Positions 1 through 8,346 are shown, numbered from the stretch's first letter. The stretch is 64,000 bases of DNA from Saccharomonospora azurea NA-128 (GCF_000231055.2 NZ_CM001466.1:4631620-4695619); one strand, 5' to 3'. Program-made: numbers and translations. The notes: generated by a model from the sequence alone, not told the origin.

Positions 1-1
1 C

Positions 2-325
2 GTCGTCGCGGCGGCACACGAAGCCGCCGAGGCCGAGGGTTGCACCGTGACCGTCCGCGAGGAGTCCTACGGCGACACGGTGGTCTTCGACAGCGGGCTG
101 CGGGACGAGCTGGCCGGTGTGCTCGGCGGTGTGCCCGCGCTGCCGACGGGAGCCGGTCACGACGCGGGTGTGCTCGCGCAGCGCATCCCCACGGCGATGC
201 TGTTCGTGCGCAACCCCACCGGAGTCAGCCACGCCCCCGCCGAGCACGCCGAGGCCGCCGACTGCGAGTCCGGGGTGAGCGCGCTGGCCCGGGTCCTCGC
301 CCACCTCGCGGGGTCACCGTGCTGA
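2..325 (+). CDS. M20-family amidohydrolase (allantoate amidohydrolase-like), C-terminal end only
   Basis: The frame is open from the window edge and ends at TGA 323-325, giving the last 107 residues. PTGAGHDAG followed by a late FVRNPTGVSHAPAE segment is the C-terminal signature of the M20 hydantoinase/carbamoylase family (allantoate amidohydrolase, N-carbamoyl-amino-acid hydrolase); the His of GHDAG and of SHAPAE are conserved near the dinuclear metal site. It overlaps the GTG start of hutF by 7 nt, so it is translationally coupled to histidine degradation. In that position it may hydrolyse N-formyl-L-glutamate, the HutF product, in place of HutG; this is inference. The N-terminus and most metal ligands lie outside the window. 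Confidence 0.85.
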   Translation, partial: VVAAAHEAAEAEGCTVTVREESYGDTVVFDSGLRDELAGVLGGVPALPTGAGHDAGVLAQRIPTAMLFVRNPTGVSHAPAEHAEAADCESGVSALARVLAHLAGSPC

Positions 326-1656
326 GCTACTGGTGTGCCCGCGCGTGGTTGCCCGACGGGCTGACGGACGGCGTGCTCGTCACGGTCTCCGATGCGGGAC
401 TGATCGCCGACGTGCGGCAGGCGCGTCCGCGTCCCGAGTCGCGCAGGCTGCCCGGTGTCGTGGTGCCCGGCTTCGCCAACGCGCACTCCCACGCGTTCCA
501 CCGGGCGCTGCGGGGTCGCACGCACGGCGGTGACGCGTCCGGCGGCACGTTCTGGACCTGGCGCGAGACGATGTACGAGGTGGCGGGGCGGCTCGACCCC
601 GACTCCTACCACCGCCTCGCGCGCGCCGTCTACGCCGAGATGGTGGTGGCCGGGGTGACGTGCGTGGGGGAGTTCCACTACCTGCACCACGGGCCAAACG
701 GACGCCCCTACGCCGATCCGAACGCGATGGGCCACGCCCTGCGGCAGGCCGCCGCCGACGCGGGACTGCGCCTCACGCTGCTCGACACGTGCTACCTCAC
801 CGGTGGCATCGGCGAGCCGCTCGACGGGGTGCAGCGGCGGTTCGGGGACGGCAGCGTGGCGGGCTGGGGTGAGCGGGTGGAGAAGCTGGTCGCCGAAGGT
901 GGCGAAGGGGCTGACGCCACGACGCGCATCGGTGCCGCCGTGCACTCGGTGCGCGCCGTGCCCGCGCGGGATCTTCCCGAGCTCGCGGCGGCCCTGCCGG
1001 GGCGGCCGTTGCACGTCCACGTGTCCGAGCAGCCCGCCGAGAACACCGCGTGCCAGGCGGCGTACGGGCGCAGCCCCGTGGCGCTGCTGCACGACACCGG
1101 GGTGCTCTCTCCGCGGACGACCGCCGTCCACGCGACCCACCTGAGCGCCGAGGACGTGGCCCTGCTGGGGAGCAGCGGCGCGGCGGTGTGTTGCTGCCCG
1201 AGCACGGAGGCCGACCTCGCCGACGGGCTCGGTCCGATGCGCGAGCTGGCCGACGCGGGATGCCGGATTTGTCTCGGCAGCGACCAGCACGCCGTCGTGG
1301 ACCTGCTCGCCGAGGCCCGCGCGCTCGAACACGGTGAACGCCTGCGCTCCGGGCACCGGGGGCGGTTCACTCCCGACGAGCTCCTCCGAGCGGCCACTGT
1401 GGACGGGCATGCCGCGCTGGGGTGGCCCGAGGCCGGGAGGATCTCCGCAGGCGCGCCCTGCGACCTCGTGGCGGTGCGCGACGACACCGTGCGCACGGCG
1501 GGTGCGAGCCCCGACCAGCTGCCGCTGGTGGCCTCGGGCAGCGACGTCGCCACGGTGGTCGTCGGCGGCCGCGTGATCGCCGAGGACGGACGACACGCCA
1601 CACTCGGCGACGTGGGCGCCCTGCTGGCACGGGAGATCGGAGAGTTGTGGGCATGA
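319..1656 (+). CDS. hutF: Formimidoylglutamate deiminase HutF
   Basis: Converts N-formimidoyl-L-glutamate to N-formyl-L-glutamate and ammonia in the five-step histidine pathway; cytosolic amidohydrolase. The 445-residue protein has the amidohydrolase HxH pair in [16 protein letters not shown], the [11 protein letters not shown] strand, the HATHL motif and the late metal Asp in [13 protein letters not shown]. All are typical of HutF rather than of guanine or S-adenosylhomocysteine deaminases. The GTG start at 319 was chosen because it gives the usual family N-terminus ([14 protein letters not shown]) and overlaps the preceding gene by 7 nt; an upstream extension of the frame is antisense-like and arginine-rich. 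Its stop overlaps the hutI start (ATGA). Length is normal for the family. Confidence 0.93.
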   Translation: MLSYWCARAWLPDGLTDGVLVTVSDAGLIADVRQARPRPESRRLPGVVVPGFANAHSHAFHRALRGRTHGGDASGGTFWTWRETMYEVAGRLDPDSYHRLARAVYAEMVVAGVTCVGEFHYLHHGPNGRPYADPNAMGHALRQAAADAGLRLTLLDTCYLTGGIGEPLDGVQRRFGDGSVAGWGERVEKLVAEGGEGADATTRIGAAVHSVRAVPARDLPELAAALPGRPLHVHVSEQPAENTACQAAYGRSPVALLHDTGVLSPRTTAVHATHLSAEDVALLGSSGAAVCCCPSTEADLADGLGPMRELADAGCRICLGSDQHAVVDLLAEARALEHGERLRSGHRGRFTPDELLRAATVDGHAALGWPEAGRISAGAPCDLVAVRDDTVRTAGASPDQLPLVASGSDVATVVVGGRVIAEDGRHATLGDVGALLAREIGELWA

Positions 1657-2813
1657 CAGCCACACTGATCACGGGCATCGCCGAACTCACGACGAACGAC
1701 GAGGAACTCGGCACTCTCCCCGACGCGGCGCTGGTGCTGCGGGGCGCGCGCGTCGAGTGGGTCGGGCCGGCGGCGCACGCCCCGGACGCGGACGACCGCA
1801 TCGACGTCGAGGGACGCGCCGTGCTGCCCGGCTGGGTGGACAGCCACACGCACCTGGTGTTCGCGGGCGACCGGTCGGCGGAGTTCGCCGCGAGGCTCGC
1901 CGGGCGCCCGTACGACGCGGGCGGCATCGCCGTCACCGTGGAGGCCACGCGTTCCGCTCCCGACTACGTGCTGGTGGCGACGCTGCGGCGACTGGTGCGC
2001 GAGGCGGTGAACCAGGGCACGACCTACCTCGAGACCAAGACCGGGTACGGACTCACGGTCGCCGACGAAGCCCGGTCGGCTCGGCTGGCGAGCGGGCTCG
2101 TCGACGAGGTCACGTTCCTGGGCGCCCACGTGGTGCCGCCGGGGTGGAACGCCGACGACTACGTCGACCTCGTGTGCGGGGAGATGCTCGACGCCGTGGC
2201 GCCGTACGCGCGGTGGGCCGACGTGTTCTGCGAGCGCGGCGCGTTCGACGCGGAACTCTCCCGGGACGTGCTGACGGCGGCGGCGAAGGCGGGCCTCGGC
2301 CTGCGCGTCCACGGCAACCAGCTCGGCCCCGGCCCGGGCGTGCGCCTCGCGGTGGAACACGGTGCCGCGAGTGTGGACCACTGCACGTACCTCACCGAGT
2401 CCGATGTGGACGCGCTGGCGGCGTCCGACACGGTGGCGACGCTGCTGCCCGCGTGCGACCTGTCCACCCGCCAGCCACTGCCGGACGCGCGTGCCCTGCT
2501 CGACGCCGGGGCGACCGTCGCGCTGGCGTCGAACTGCAATCCCGGCTCCTCGTACACGACGTCCATGGCGTTCTGCGTGGCCACGGCCGTCCTGCAGATG
2601 GGAATGACGGTGGAGGAAGCCGTGCGCGCCGCGACGTGGGGAGGCGCACGAGCCCTGCGCCGCGAGTCGGGTGAGGGCGCCGTGGGCGTGCTCAGGCCGG
2701 GCGCGCGGGCGGACGTGCACGTGCTCGACGCGCCGTCGGCGGCGCATCTCGCCTACCGCCCCGGAGTCCCCCTGACCCACGCGGTGTGGCGAGCGGGCCG
2801 CAGGGCCCGCTGA
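1653..2813 (+). CDS. hutI: Imidazolonepropionase HutI
   Basis: Hydrolyses 4-imidazolone-5-propionate to N-formimidoyl-L-glutamate, the step immediately before HutF. The 386-residue protein has the metal-binding [12 protein letters not shown] motif, KTGYGL, the FLGAHVVP strand, RVHGNQ, the DHCTYL region and the SNCNPGSS C-terminal motif, in the order found in HutI. The ATG at 1653 overlaps the hutF stop by 4 nt (ATGA), so the two are co-translated. It is the last gene of the hut operon. A 21-bp tandem repeat separates it from the convergent tetR gene. No internal damage is visible. Confidence 0.94.
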   Translation: MTATLITGIAELTTNDEELGTLPDAALVLRGARVEWVGPAAHAPDADDRIDVEGRAVLPGWVDSHTHLVFAGDRSAEFAARLAGRPYDAGGIAVTVEATRSAPDYVLVATLRRLVREAVNQGTTYLETKTGYGLTVADEARSARLASGLVDEVTFLGAHVVPPGWNADDYVDLVCGEMLDAVAPYARWADVFCERGAFDAELSRDVLTAAAKAGLGLRVHGNQLGPGPGVRLAVEHGAASVDHCTYLTESDVDALAASDTVATLLPACDLSTRQPLPDARALLDAGATVALASNCNPGSSYTTSMAFCVATAVLQMGMTVEEAVRAATWGGARALRRESGEGAVGVLRPGARADVHVLDAPSAAHLAYRPGVPLTHAVWRAGRRAR

Positions 2814-2818
2814 ACATC

Positions 2819-2881
2819 GTGTCCGCGCCTCCCGCACGCGTGTCCGCACTTCCCGCACGCGTGTCCGCGCCTCACGTACGC
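2819..2881. repeat. Three tandem copies of a 21-bp GC-rich unit
   Basis: Units at 2819-2839, 2840-2860 and 2861-2881 share the consensus GTGTCCGC(G/A)C(C/T)TCCCGCACGC; unit 2 differs from unit 1 at two positions, unit 3 at two others. The array fills the gap between the convergent hutI and tetR genes and the third unit runs into the tetR stop codon. It is not a simple hairpin terminator. Function unknown. Confidence 0.8.
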
Positions 2882-3711
2882 CCGTCCGCGGAGGTCTCCA
2901 GGACCACCCCCACGCCGTCGAGCACGCGATCGAGTCCGAAGCCGAACCACCGGTCGAGCTCGACGGCGGTCGGCTCGGACGCGGGGCTGGTCTCGAACAG
3001 CTCGGTGAGCCACGGGTAGCGCCCGGAGTCGATCACAGCGGACAGTCGCCGATGCTGCACAGCCCACCAACGCCGTCCGTTGACGTCCCCCGCCGCATCA
3101 TCGTCCACAGTGAGCAGAGCCATGCCCTGCACGTAGCCGCTGACCAGGAGATACAGCGACAACTGCGTCCGCCGATCGAGTCCCGCGCCGTCGAGCGCGG
3201 TGAAGTAGTGGTCCACCGTCCACACCATCGACGGCGAGAGCGTGGGACGGCTGGTGGCGAGGACGCGCAGCAGCCACGGATGCCGTCGGTAGAGGGCCCA
3301 CTCCTGACGGGCCGCGTCCTCGATCCGCTCACGCCACCCGGTGGCAGGCGGCCGCTGGTGGGCGATCTCGGCGAAGACCGCGTCGACCATCGCCGTCACG
3401 AGCTCCGACCTGCTGCCGATGTGGTGGTACAGCGACATGGCGGCCACGTCCAGGTGTGCCGCGAGTCGGCGCAGCGAGACCGCCGACAGCCCCTCCGCGT
3501 CGGCGAGTTCGATCGCGTTCGCCACGATGTCGGCGCGCGTGAGCGGTGTGGCGGGGCCGGTGCGCGAGGGAGATCGACCGCGGCGCGGCGGTGGTGCCCC
3601 GCCGTCCCGCCGCGCCCGGTACGCCCGGGCCTGGCAGGCGCGCCCGCAGTAGCGTCGCGGCCTGCCGCGGTCACGCTGCACCAGGGGCGATCCGCACTGT
3701 GCGCACCTCAA
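2872..3711 (-). CDS. TetR-family regulator with N-terminal Cys4 zinc-ribbon-like module
   Basis: A 279-residue transcriptional repressor. Residues 1-30 carry C3-x2-C6 and C22-x3-C26, a compact zinc-binding-like module followed by an Arg-rich stretch. A TetR helix-turn-helix follows (LTRADIVANAIELADAEGLS to LYHHIGSRSEL), then a tetracycline-repressor-type C-terminal ligand and dimer domain. The TTG start at 3711 was chosen because AAGGAG sits six bases upstream; an upstream ATG at 3816 would overlap the neighbour's ribosome binding site. It is divergent from an acetyltransferase gene, with three inverted repeats between them, so it probably represses itself and that gene. The ligand is not predictable. 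Confidence 0.85.
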   Translation of the reverse strand: MRCAQCGSPLVQRDRGRPRRYCGRACQARAYRARRDGGAPPPRRGRSPSRTGPATPLTRADIVANAIELADAEGLSAVSLRRLAAHLDVAAMSLYHHIGSRSELVTAMVDAVFAEIAHQRPPATGWRERIEDAARQEWALYRRHPWLLRVLATSRPTLSPSMVWTVDHYFTALDGAGLDRRTQLSLYLLVSGYVQGMALLTVDDDAAGDVNGRRWWAVQHRRLSAVIDSGRYPWLTELFETSPASEPTAVELDRWFGFGLDRVLDGVGVVLETSADGRT

Positions 3712-3727
3712 CGCGAGCTCCTTTTCG

Positions 3728-3803
3728 TCACGCCCGATTGCGTGATGAAACAACGCTGCCGCAGGACGTTGTTCCGGGACCCTACGGCGTACGACCAACG
3801 TAC
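3728..3803. promoter_or_regulatory. Divergent tetR/acetyltransferase control region with three inverted repeats
   Basis: Three perfect inverted repeats lie between the two starts: TCACGC-N6-GCGTGA (3728-3745), AACAACG-N11-CGTTGTT (3749-3773) and GTACG-N5-CGTAC (3789-3803). The last ends just before the GGAGGT ribosome binding site of the acetyltransferase gene. Any could be the TetR operator; the outer two are best placed to block each promoter. Functional assignment is inference. Confidence 0.5.
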
Positions 3804-3814
3804 TGGAGGTGCTC

Positions 3815-4465
3815 ATGAACGACCCGGTGATTCGCGTCGCGCGGCCGGGCGAGGCGGAGCGGGTCGCCGACGCCTACCGCGCGGCCTGCGCCGACGAGGC
3901 CGTCACGAGGTGGGTGCTCGCGGCCGACCCCGAGGCCGGCATCGACGTGGTGGCGGACTCGTTGTCCCGGACCGTGCGCGACGGTGCCGTCGTCATCGCG
4001 GAGGCGCCCGACGGCCGGATCGACGGAGTGTCGACGTGGCTGGACGTGGAGTCGGCGCAGCCGGTGCGGGAGGACGCAGCCGCACTCGCGGCGAACGCGG
4101 CAGCCTCCTCGAACGCGGTGACGCGACGCATGGCGAGCGTGCTGACGCTGACGGCGGCCCGGCACCCGGACCCGCCGCATCGATACCTCGCCTCGATGGG
4201 CGTGCGGACGACGATGCGGGGGCGGGGCATCGGGGGAGCGCTCCTGCGTTTCGGGCTCGCCCACGCCGACGCCGGGCGCCGTCCCGTCTACCTGGAGGCG
4301 AGCACCGAGCGCAACGCCGCGCTCTATGTCCGGCACGGTTTCCGCCCGTGCGGCGACCCGATCGCCCTTCCCGACGGTGGTCCGCTGCTGCGACCGCTGT
4401 GGCGGGAGCCGCGGGCCCCCCGTCGTCGTGCCGGCCGCGGCGAACCCGGCGGCGTGCACCCGTGA
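3815..4465 (+). CDS. GNAT-family N-acetyltransferase
   Basis: A 216-residue acetyl-CoA-dependent acetyltransferase. The acetyl-CoA loop is seen in VRTTMRGRGIGGALL (the R/QxxGxG/A motif A), followed by YLEASTERNAALYVRHGF, the standard late GNAT strand and helix. GGAGGT lies four bases before the ATG at 3815; an in-frame GTG at 3809 overlaps that site and was rejected. The gene is divergent from the TetR-family gene and convergent with the zinc-finger gene. The acceptor substrate is unknown; a small toxic amine or drug is plausible for a TetR-controlled acetyltransferase but is not shown. Confidence 0.85.
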   Translation: MNDPVIRVARPGEAERVADAYRAACADEAVTRWVLAADPEAGIDVVADSLSRTVRDGAVVIAEAPDGRIDGVSTWLDVESAQPVREDAAALAANAAASSNAVTRRMASVLTLTAARHPDPPHRYLASMGVRTTMRGRGIGGALLRFGLAHADAGRRPVYLEASTERNAALYVRHGFRPCGDPIALPDGGPLLRPLWREPRAPRRRAGRGEPGGVHP

Positions 4466-4487
4466 CGGTGTCGAAGGCGACGCCGGC

Positions 4488-4733
4488 TCAGGCCTTCGGC
4501 AGCGGAGGGATGTCGTGGTCGGGGAAGCCCGCGCGGACGCGCCACTCGCGATCGCACGACCAGCAGGTCGGGTCGTGCCACCAGCCGGACAGCTCGATGA
4601 AGTCCCGTTCCTCGGGGGTGACCTCGGCCCCGCACAGCGCGGCGAACGCGATGCCCGGATGGGGCGTGGCGGTCTTCTCGACGTGGTAGGCGTGCCGCCG
4701 TCCCTCTGCCTGCTGCCAACGAAATGGTCCCAT
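4488..4733 (-). CDS. Small zinc-finger-type protein (WQQAE family, zf-HC3-like)
   Basis: An 81-residue cytosolic protein starting MGPFRWQQAEGRRHAY and carrying an LCG, a DPTCWSC pair and an upstream His, which could bind one zinc. It aligns throughout with the protein at 13400-13675: WQQAE, RH, Y, LCG, DPTC, C and AG-P are shared. Such proteins are common in Pseudonocardiaceae next to XRE or GntR regulators. The ATG at 4733 has a GGGGGAG ribosome binding site; an in-frame start eight codons upstream lacks one. It is divergent from the XRE-DUF5753 regulator. The Pfam name is from memory and the function is unknown. Confidence 0.75.
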   Translation of the reverse strand: MGPFRWQQAEGRRHAYHVEKTATPHPGIAFAALCGAEVTPEERDFIELSGWWHDPTCWSCDREWRVRAGFPDHDIPPLPKA

Positions 4734-4812
4734 TCGACTCCCCCTGTCGCCGATCACTGCTGATCAGGCTGTCTGTCTACTGCCTGTAGTTGCAATCTCC
4801 CGATCGTGTGAC

Positions 4813-4849
4813 TTGCTGTGCTGGGGCAGGCCCTCGCTACGATCCGCGC
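4813..4849 (+). promoter_or_regulatory. Candidate promoter giving a leaderless transcript of the XRE gene
   Basis: TTGCTG at 4813-4818 and TACGAT at 4838-4843 are separated by 19 bases. The GTG start at 4850 lies six bases after the TAnnnT element, and no purine-rich ribosome binding site is present. This spacing puts the transcription start at or next to the first base of the GTG codon, the usual layout of actinobacterial leaderless genes. Confidence 0.45.
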
Positions 4850-5704
4850 GTGGCATGGGACACCAATGGGCTGACCACGCGTGCGCGTGCCTTGACCGCG
4901 GCGATCCGCAGACTCGTCGACGAATCGGGAATGAGCGGGAGGGAGATCTCCCTGCGGCTGGGGTTCAGCCACGGCACCGTGTCGCACTGGGCGACGGGGC
5001 GACGCCTGCCGAGCCCTGAGGACATGGCGTCGTTGCTGACCGTGCTGGGCATCACCGGGGCGGAGAAGCAACGGCTCGTCGACATGGCGCGACACGCCGC
5101 GGAACCGAACTGGCTCGTGGTGGGCATGCCGGGCATCCCGCAACAACTCGCGGGTGCCATCGAGTCGGAACGGCAGGCGTCGGCCGTGGTGGAGTGGTCC
5201 CGCGACGTGGTGCCCGGGCTGTTGCAGACGGCGGACTACGCACGTGCGCTCGCGGTCGCGAACCGGTTGCCGCAGCACGAGGTCGACGCGCGGGTGTCGC
5301 TCCGGGTGGGCCGCTCGGAGGTCCTCACCCGGCCGAACCCGCTGTCCATGCTCGCGCTCGTGGCGGAGGACGCGGTGCGCGAGGTCGTGGGTTCGCCCGT
5401 GGCGATGGCGGACCAACTGCGGCACCTCGTGGCGATGGGCCGACGCGACAACATCACGATCCAGATCGTGCCGCCCCGGGTCGGCTGGCATCCGGGGTGG
5501 GCGGGGCCGTTCGTGTTGTACGAGTTCCCCGACGCGCCACCGATGGTCCATTTCGAACACTACAGCTCCGGCGCCTTCGTCATAGACGAGGACGACGTCG
5601 AAGCGTACCGGCAGGCGGTGGACGTCATCCGTGGTCTCGCGAGAAGCCCCGCTGACTCGGCCGACCTCGTGATGACGATCGCTCAGGAACTGGAGGCAGC
5701 GTGA
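4850..5704 (+). CDS. XRE-family helix-turn-helix regulator with DUF5753 domain
   Basis: A 284-residue regulator. Residues about 10-75 form an XRE/lambda-repressor helix-turn-helix (SGREISLRLGFSHGTVSHWA). The rest is the actinobacterial DUF5753 sensor domain, recognised by VVPGLLQTADYARAL, SMLALVAEDAVREVVG, ITIQIVPPRVGWHPG and the FEHYSSGAFVIDEDD end. Such regulators sit next to DUF397 genes and influence development and antibiotic production in Streptomyces (BldB/WhiJ-type pairs). Here the stop overlaps the DUF397 ATG (TGATG). The GTG at 4850 is the only start consistent with the family N-terminus. The signal sensed is unknown. Confidence 0.9.
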   Translation: MAWDTNGLTTRARALTAAIRRLVDESGMSGREISLRLGFSHGTVSHWATGRRLPSPEDMASLLTVLGITGAEKQRLVDMARHAAEPNWLVVGMPGIPQQLAGAIESERQASAVVEWSRDVVPGLLQTADYARALAVANRLPQHEVDARVSLRVGRSEVLTRPNPLSMLALVAEDAVREVVGSPVAMADQLRHLVAMGRRDNITIQIVPPRVGWHPGWAGPFVLYEFPDAPPMVHFEHYSSGAFVIDEDDVEAYRQAVDVIRGLARSPADSADLVMTIAQELEAA

Positions 5705-5901
5705 TGCGCGGAACGATGTGGAAGAAAAGCAGCTTCAGCAACCCGAACGGCAACTGCGTCGAGTTCGCCCCCGCGGACGACGACAGCGGTGACGTGCTGA
5801 TCCGGCACTCGCAGCGTCCGGACGACGCCACCATCCGCTACACGGCGGCGGAGTGGCGGGCGTTCGTCGCGGGCGTGAAGGCGGGCGAGTTCGACATGTA
5901 G
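5704..5901 (+). CDS. DUF397-domain small protein
   Basis: A 65-residue protein of the DUF397 family: WKKSSFSNPNGNCVEFA at the start, VLIRHSQRP in the middle and YTAAEWRAFVAGVKAGEFD at the end are the canonical conserved blocks. The start shares one base with the stop of the XRE-DUF5753 gene; an in-frame GTG one codon earlier is equally possible. Members act as the small antagonist or partner of their XRE neighbour in the WhiJ-like systems of Streptomyces. That role is inferred here from synteny. Confidence 0.92.
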   Translation: MRGTMWKKSSFSNPNGNCVEFAPADDDSGDVLIRHSQRPDDATIRYTAAEWRAFVAGVKAGEFDM

Positions 5902-6091
5902 GTCGCGAGGCGCGACGCAACCGTGTTCGCCGCACCTTCCACTACGGATGTTCGGGCGTTGGCGTGGCGGCGGAGGTGGCCGGGCATCCGGATACGCTGT
6001 GTCCCGCCGGTCTTGCGGCCACGAAGGTCGACGACCAGCGCTGCGAGCAGCATCACCACGACGACGGCTGCCGGCCCGTACCAGAACCCAT
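5838..6091 (-). pseudogene. Small single-pass membrane protein, apparently frameshifted in a G run after the start codon
   Basis: On the minus strand AGGAGG-N6-ATG begins at 6091, but the ATG frame stops after 12 codons. The neighbouring frame reads FWYGPAAVVVVMLLAALVV, an obvious membrane helix, followed by DLRGRKTGG and a basic tail, and it has no start codon near the ribosome binding site. Changing ATGGGTTC to ATGGGGTTC joins the two and gives an 84-residue protein starting MGFWYGPAAV. The end at 5838 overlaps the 3-prime end of the DUF397 gene on the other strand, so the real end may be earlier. Either a missing G in this sequence or a true lesion. Confidence 0.4.
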
Positions 6092-6290
6092 GGCGAGCCT
6101 CCTGTCCCCAGCGTCCAGACTACGACGCCGACCGCCACGCGTCACTGCGTCAGGTGGGTGAGCCTGCGGTCTTCGTCACGCCGCTGGGACCACAATGTCC
6201 ACTGTGGTCGGACAGTGCGATGTGCTCGTTCACCACCCGGTGGAGGGCTGCGTCCCCGTGTCCCCGGGTCCCGCTGAGCGCTCTCACGAC

Positions 6291-6329
6291 CGACGGCCGG
6301 TGCCCGCAGTGTCGGGGCACCGGCCGTCG
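6291..6329 (-). terminator. Strong intrinsic-type hairpin after the symporter operon
   Basis: A perfect 15-bp stem pairs 6291-6305 (CGACGGCCGGTGCCC) with 6315-6329 around a 9-base loop. It lies 25 bases past the stop of the small membrane protein gene. There is no clear U tract, as is common in actinobacteria. The remaining DNA between 5902 and 6354 holds a 7-bp inverted repeat at 6188-6209 and the possible gene at 5838-6091. Confidence 0.75.
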
Positions 6330-6354
6330 GCCTGTCAGCGTGTCGGCGAGGGCG

Positions 6355-6633
6355 TCAGTCGTGCTTGCGCTCCTGCTCCAGCCGTTCGGCCTCCTCGGCC
6401 GGGACGGTCACGGGACGCAGCCTCGCCCACAGGACGAACGCGCCCGCGAAGACGAGCATGGCGACGCCCGCCCAGAGGTTGATGTTGATGTCGGCCGCCT
6501 TGGCGATGTCCTCGTCGCTGGTGAAGCCGACCCCCATCACCGTCAACACGACGCCGTAGACGCCGATCAGCAAGGCGATGATCAGACGGATGTCGAAAGC
6601 CTTGGCACCGTGGCTCTCGGAGGAGTTCGTCAT
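6355..6633 (-). CDS. Small two-helix membrane protein accompanying a sodium symporter
   Basis: A 92-residue protein with two predicted membrane segments (about 17-39, LIIALLIGVYGVVLTVMGVGF, and 54-70, LWAGVAMLVFAGAFVLW) and a charged C-terminal tail. It starts at ATG 6633 with CTAGGAGG nearby and lies 12 bases after the sodium:solute symporter stop, so it is in the same operon. Small proteins of this kind are often found beside SSS-family symporters in actinobacteria and may be an accessory subunit. No named family is claimed. Confidence 0.8.
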   Translation of the reverse strand: MTNSSESHGAKAFDIRLIIALLIGVYGVVLTVMGVGFTSDEDIAKAADININLWAGVAMLVFAGAFVLWARLRPVTVPAEEAERLEQERKHD

Positions 6634-6645
6634 GGTTACCGCCTC

Positions 6646-8346
6646 CTAGAAGATGATGTTGAACAGGATGGTGACGGCCAGCACGATGCCCGCCAGCAGG
6701 CCCGGACGGCGGTACCAGCCCGCGTCCTCGCCGGTGGTGGAGTGCTTCAAATCCTCCTTGGGAGTCAGAGAGTAGACGAGCCCCACCAGCTGCGCTTCCG
6801 GCTTCGGTTGCGTGGCGTAGGTGACGGCGACACTCACCACGATGTCGACCACGAACGCCGCACCCGCGCCGACGAACGACGCGCCCTGCCCGGGCAGGTC
6901 CCACACGCCGGTCTCGGCCAGGAGGAACACGCCGACGGCCGCCGCGGTACCGCTGACCAGACCGGTCCAACCGGCGGTGGGCGTCATGCGCTTCCAGAAC
7001 ATACCGAGGATGAACGTGGCGAACAGCGGCGCGTTGAAGAACGAGAACAGCTGCTGCAGGTAGTCCATCAGGTTGGCGTAGGAGGCGGCGATGAACGCCG
7101 TGCCGATCGCCAGCACCGTCGCGATCACGGTGACGAGGCGGCCCGCGCGCAGGTAGTAGCCGTCGGTGCGGTCCTTGACGACGTAGGCCTGCCAGATGTC
7201 GTAGGTGAAGACCGTGTTGAACGAACTGAGGTTCGCCGCCATACCGGCCATGAACGACGCCAGCAGACCGGCGATCGCGATACCGAGCATGCCGTTGGGC
7301 AGCAGGTCGCGCATCAACAGCAGCAGTGCGTCGTTGAACGTCGCACCGCTGGGCGCGGACTCACCGGCGAGCAGCGCGGCCTTGTTCTCGCCCGCCAGCT
7401 CGGTCACCGTCACGCCCGCGATCATGCCCGGGATGATGACGATGAACGGGATGAGCATCTTCGGGATCGCGCCGATGATCGGGGTCCGGCGCGCCGCCGA
7501 CATGCTCTTCGACGCCATGGCGCGCTGCACCTCGACGAAGTTCGTCGTCCAGTAGCCGAAGGAGAGCACGAAGCCCAGACCGAACACGATGCCGAGCACC
7601 GACAGGAAATTGCTGCCGAAGCCGGTGAGCTGGTTACCGGGCCAGGAGTCGAGCTGTTCCGGACCACCCGGGCTCGCCGACACCTTGTCGACGAGTCCCT
7701 GCCAGCCGCCCACCTTGGCGAGGCCCACGATCGTCAACGGCAGCAGAGCCGCCACGATGACGAAGAACTGGAGCACCTCGTTGTAGATGGCGGCGGACAG
7801 GCCGCCGAGCGCGGTGTAGGCGAGGACGATGACCGCCGCGAGGATGACCGACACCCAGATCGGCCAGCCGAGCAGCAGGTTGACCACCAGGGCGAGCAGG
7901 TAGAGGTTCGCACCGGCGATGAGGATCTGCGCCGCCGCGAAGCTGATGCCGTTGACCAGGTGGGCGGGTTTGCCGAAGCGGCGCAGCATGAACTCGGGGA
8001 CGCTGCGGACCTTCGAGCCGTAGTAGAACGGCATCATCACGATGCCGAGGAAGAGCATGGCGGGTACCGCGCCGATCCAGAAGTAGTGCGCGGTCGGCAT
8101 CCCGTACTGGGCGCCGTTCGCCGACATGCCCATGACCTCGATCGCGCCGAGGTTGGCGGCGACGAAGGCCAGGCCGGTCACCCAGGCCGGCAGTGATCGG
8201 CCGGACAGGAAGAAGTCGAGACTCGTCGACACCTGCCTGCGGGCCAGATAGCCGATGCCGAGGACGAGTGAGAAGTAGAAAGCGAGCAACACGTAGTCGA
8301 TCGCTGTTGCATCAAGCCGCAGGTCCGCTTCAGCGAGGACGTGCAC
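6646..8346 (-). CDS. Sodium:solute symporter (SSS family), probably galactose or related sugar
   Basis: A 566-residue inner-membrane transporter with about 14 hydrophobic segments. The family core is visible: TSLDFFLSGRSLPAWVTGLAFVA, ANLGAIEVMGMSANGAQYGM, the GGLSAAIYNEVLQFF segment and LLASFMAGMAANLSSFNT. The GTG start at 8346 has GGAGG six bases upstream; the frame extends six codons further without a site. It sits upstream of a small membrane protein and downstream of galT on the same strand, and galK is 5 kb away, so galactose is the likely solute with sodium as coupling ion. Substrate is inferred from context only. Confidence 0.88.
   Translation of the reverse strand: MHVLAEADLRLDATAIDYVLLAFYFSLVLGIGYLARRQVSTSLDFFLSGRSLPAWVTGLAFVAANLGAIEVMGMSANGAQYGMPTAHYFWIGAVPAMLFLGIVMMPFYYGSKVRSVPEFMLRRFGKPAHLVNGISFAAAQILIAGANLYLLALVVNLLLGWPIWVSVILAAVIVLAYTALGGLSAAIYNEVLQFFVIVAALLPLTIVGLAKVGGWQGLVDKVSASPGGPEQLDSWPGNQLTGFGSNFLSVLGIVFGLGFVLSFGYWTTNFVEVQRAMASKSMSAARRTPIIGAIPKMLIPFIVIIPGMIAGVTVTELAGENKAALLAGESAPSGATFNDALLLLMRDLLPNGMLGIAIAGLLASFMAGMAANLSSFNTVFTYDIWQAYVVKDRTDGYYLRAGRLVTVIATVLAIGTAFIAASYANLMDYLQQLFSFFNAPLFATFILGMFWKRMTPTAGWTGLVSGTAAAVGVFLLAETGVWDLPGQGASFVGAGAAFVVDIVVSVAVTYATQPKPEAQLVGLVYSLTPKEDLKHSTTGEDAGWYRRPGLLAGIVLAVTILFNIIF

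Noticed and set aside
6188..6209. GACCACA/TGTGGTC inverted repeat as a second terminator
   Set aside because: Only 7 bp with an 8-base loop, over 100 bases from either gene; the 15-bp hairpin at 6291-6329 is the better terminator.
5923..8196. Very long plus-strand frame opposite the sodium symporter
   Set aside because: Composition is His/Arg/Glu/Asp-rich shadow sequence; the minus strand encodes a clear SSS-family transporter with ordered motifs.
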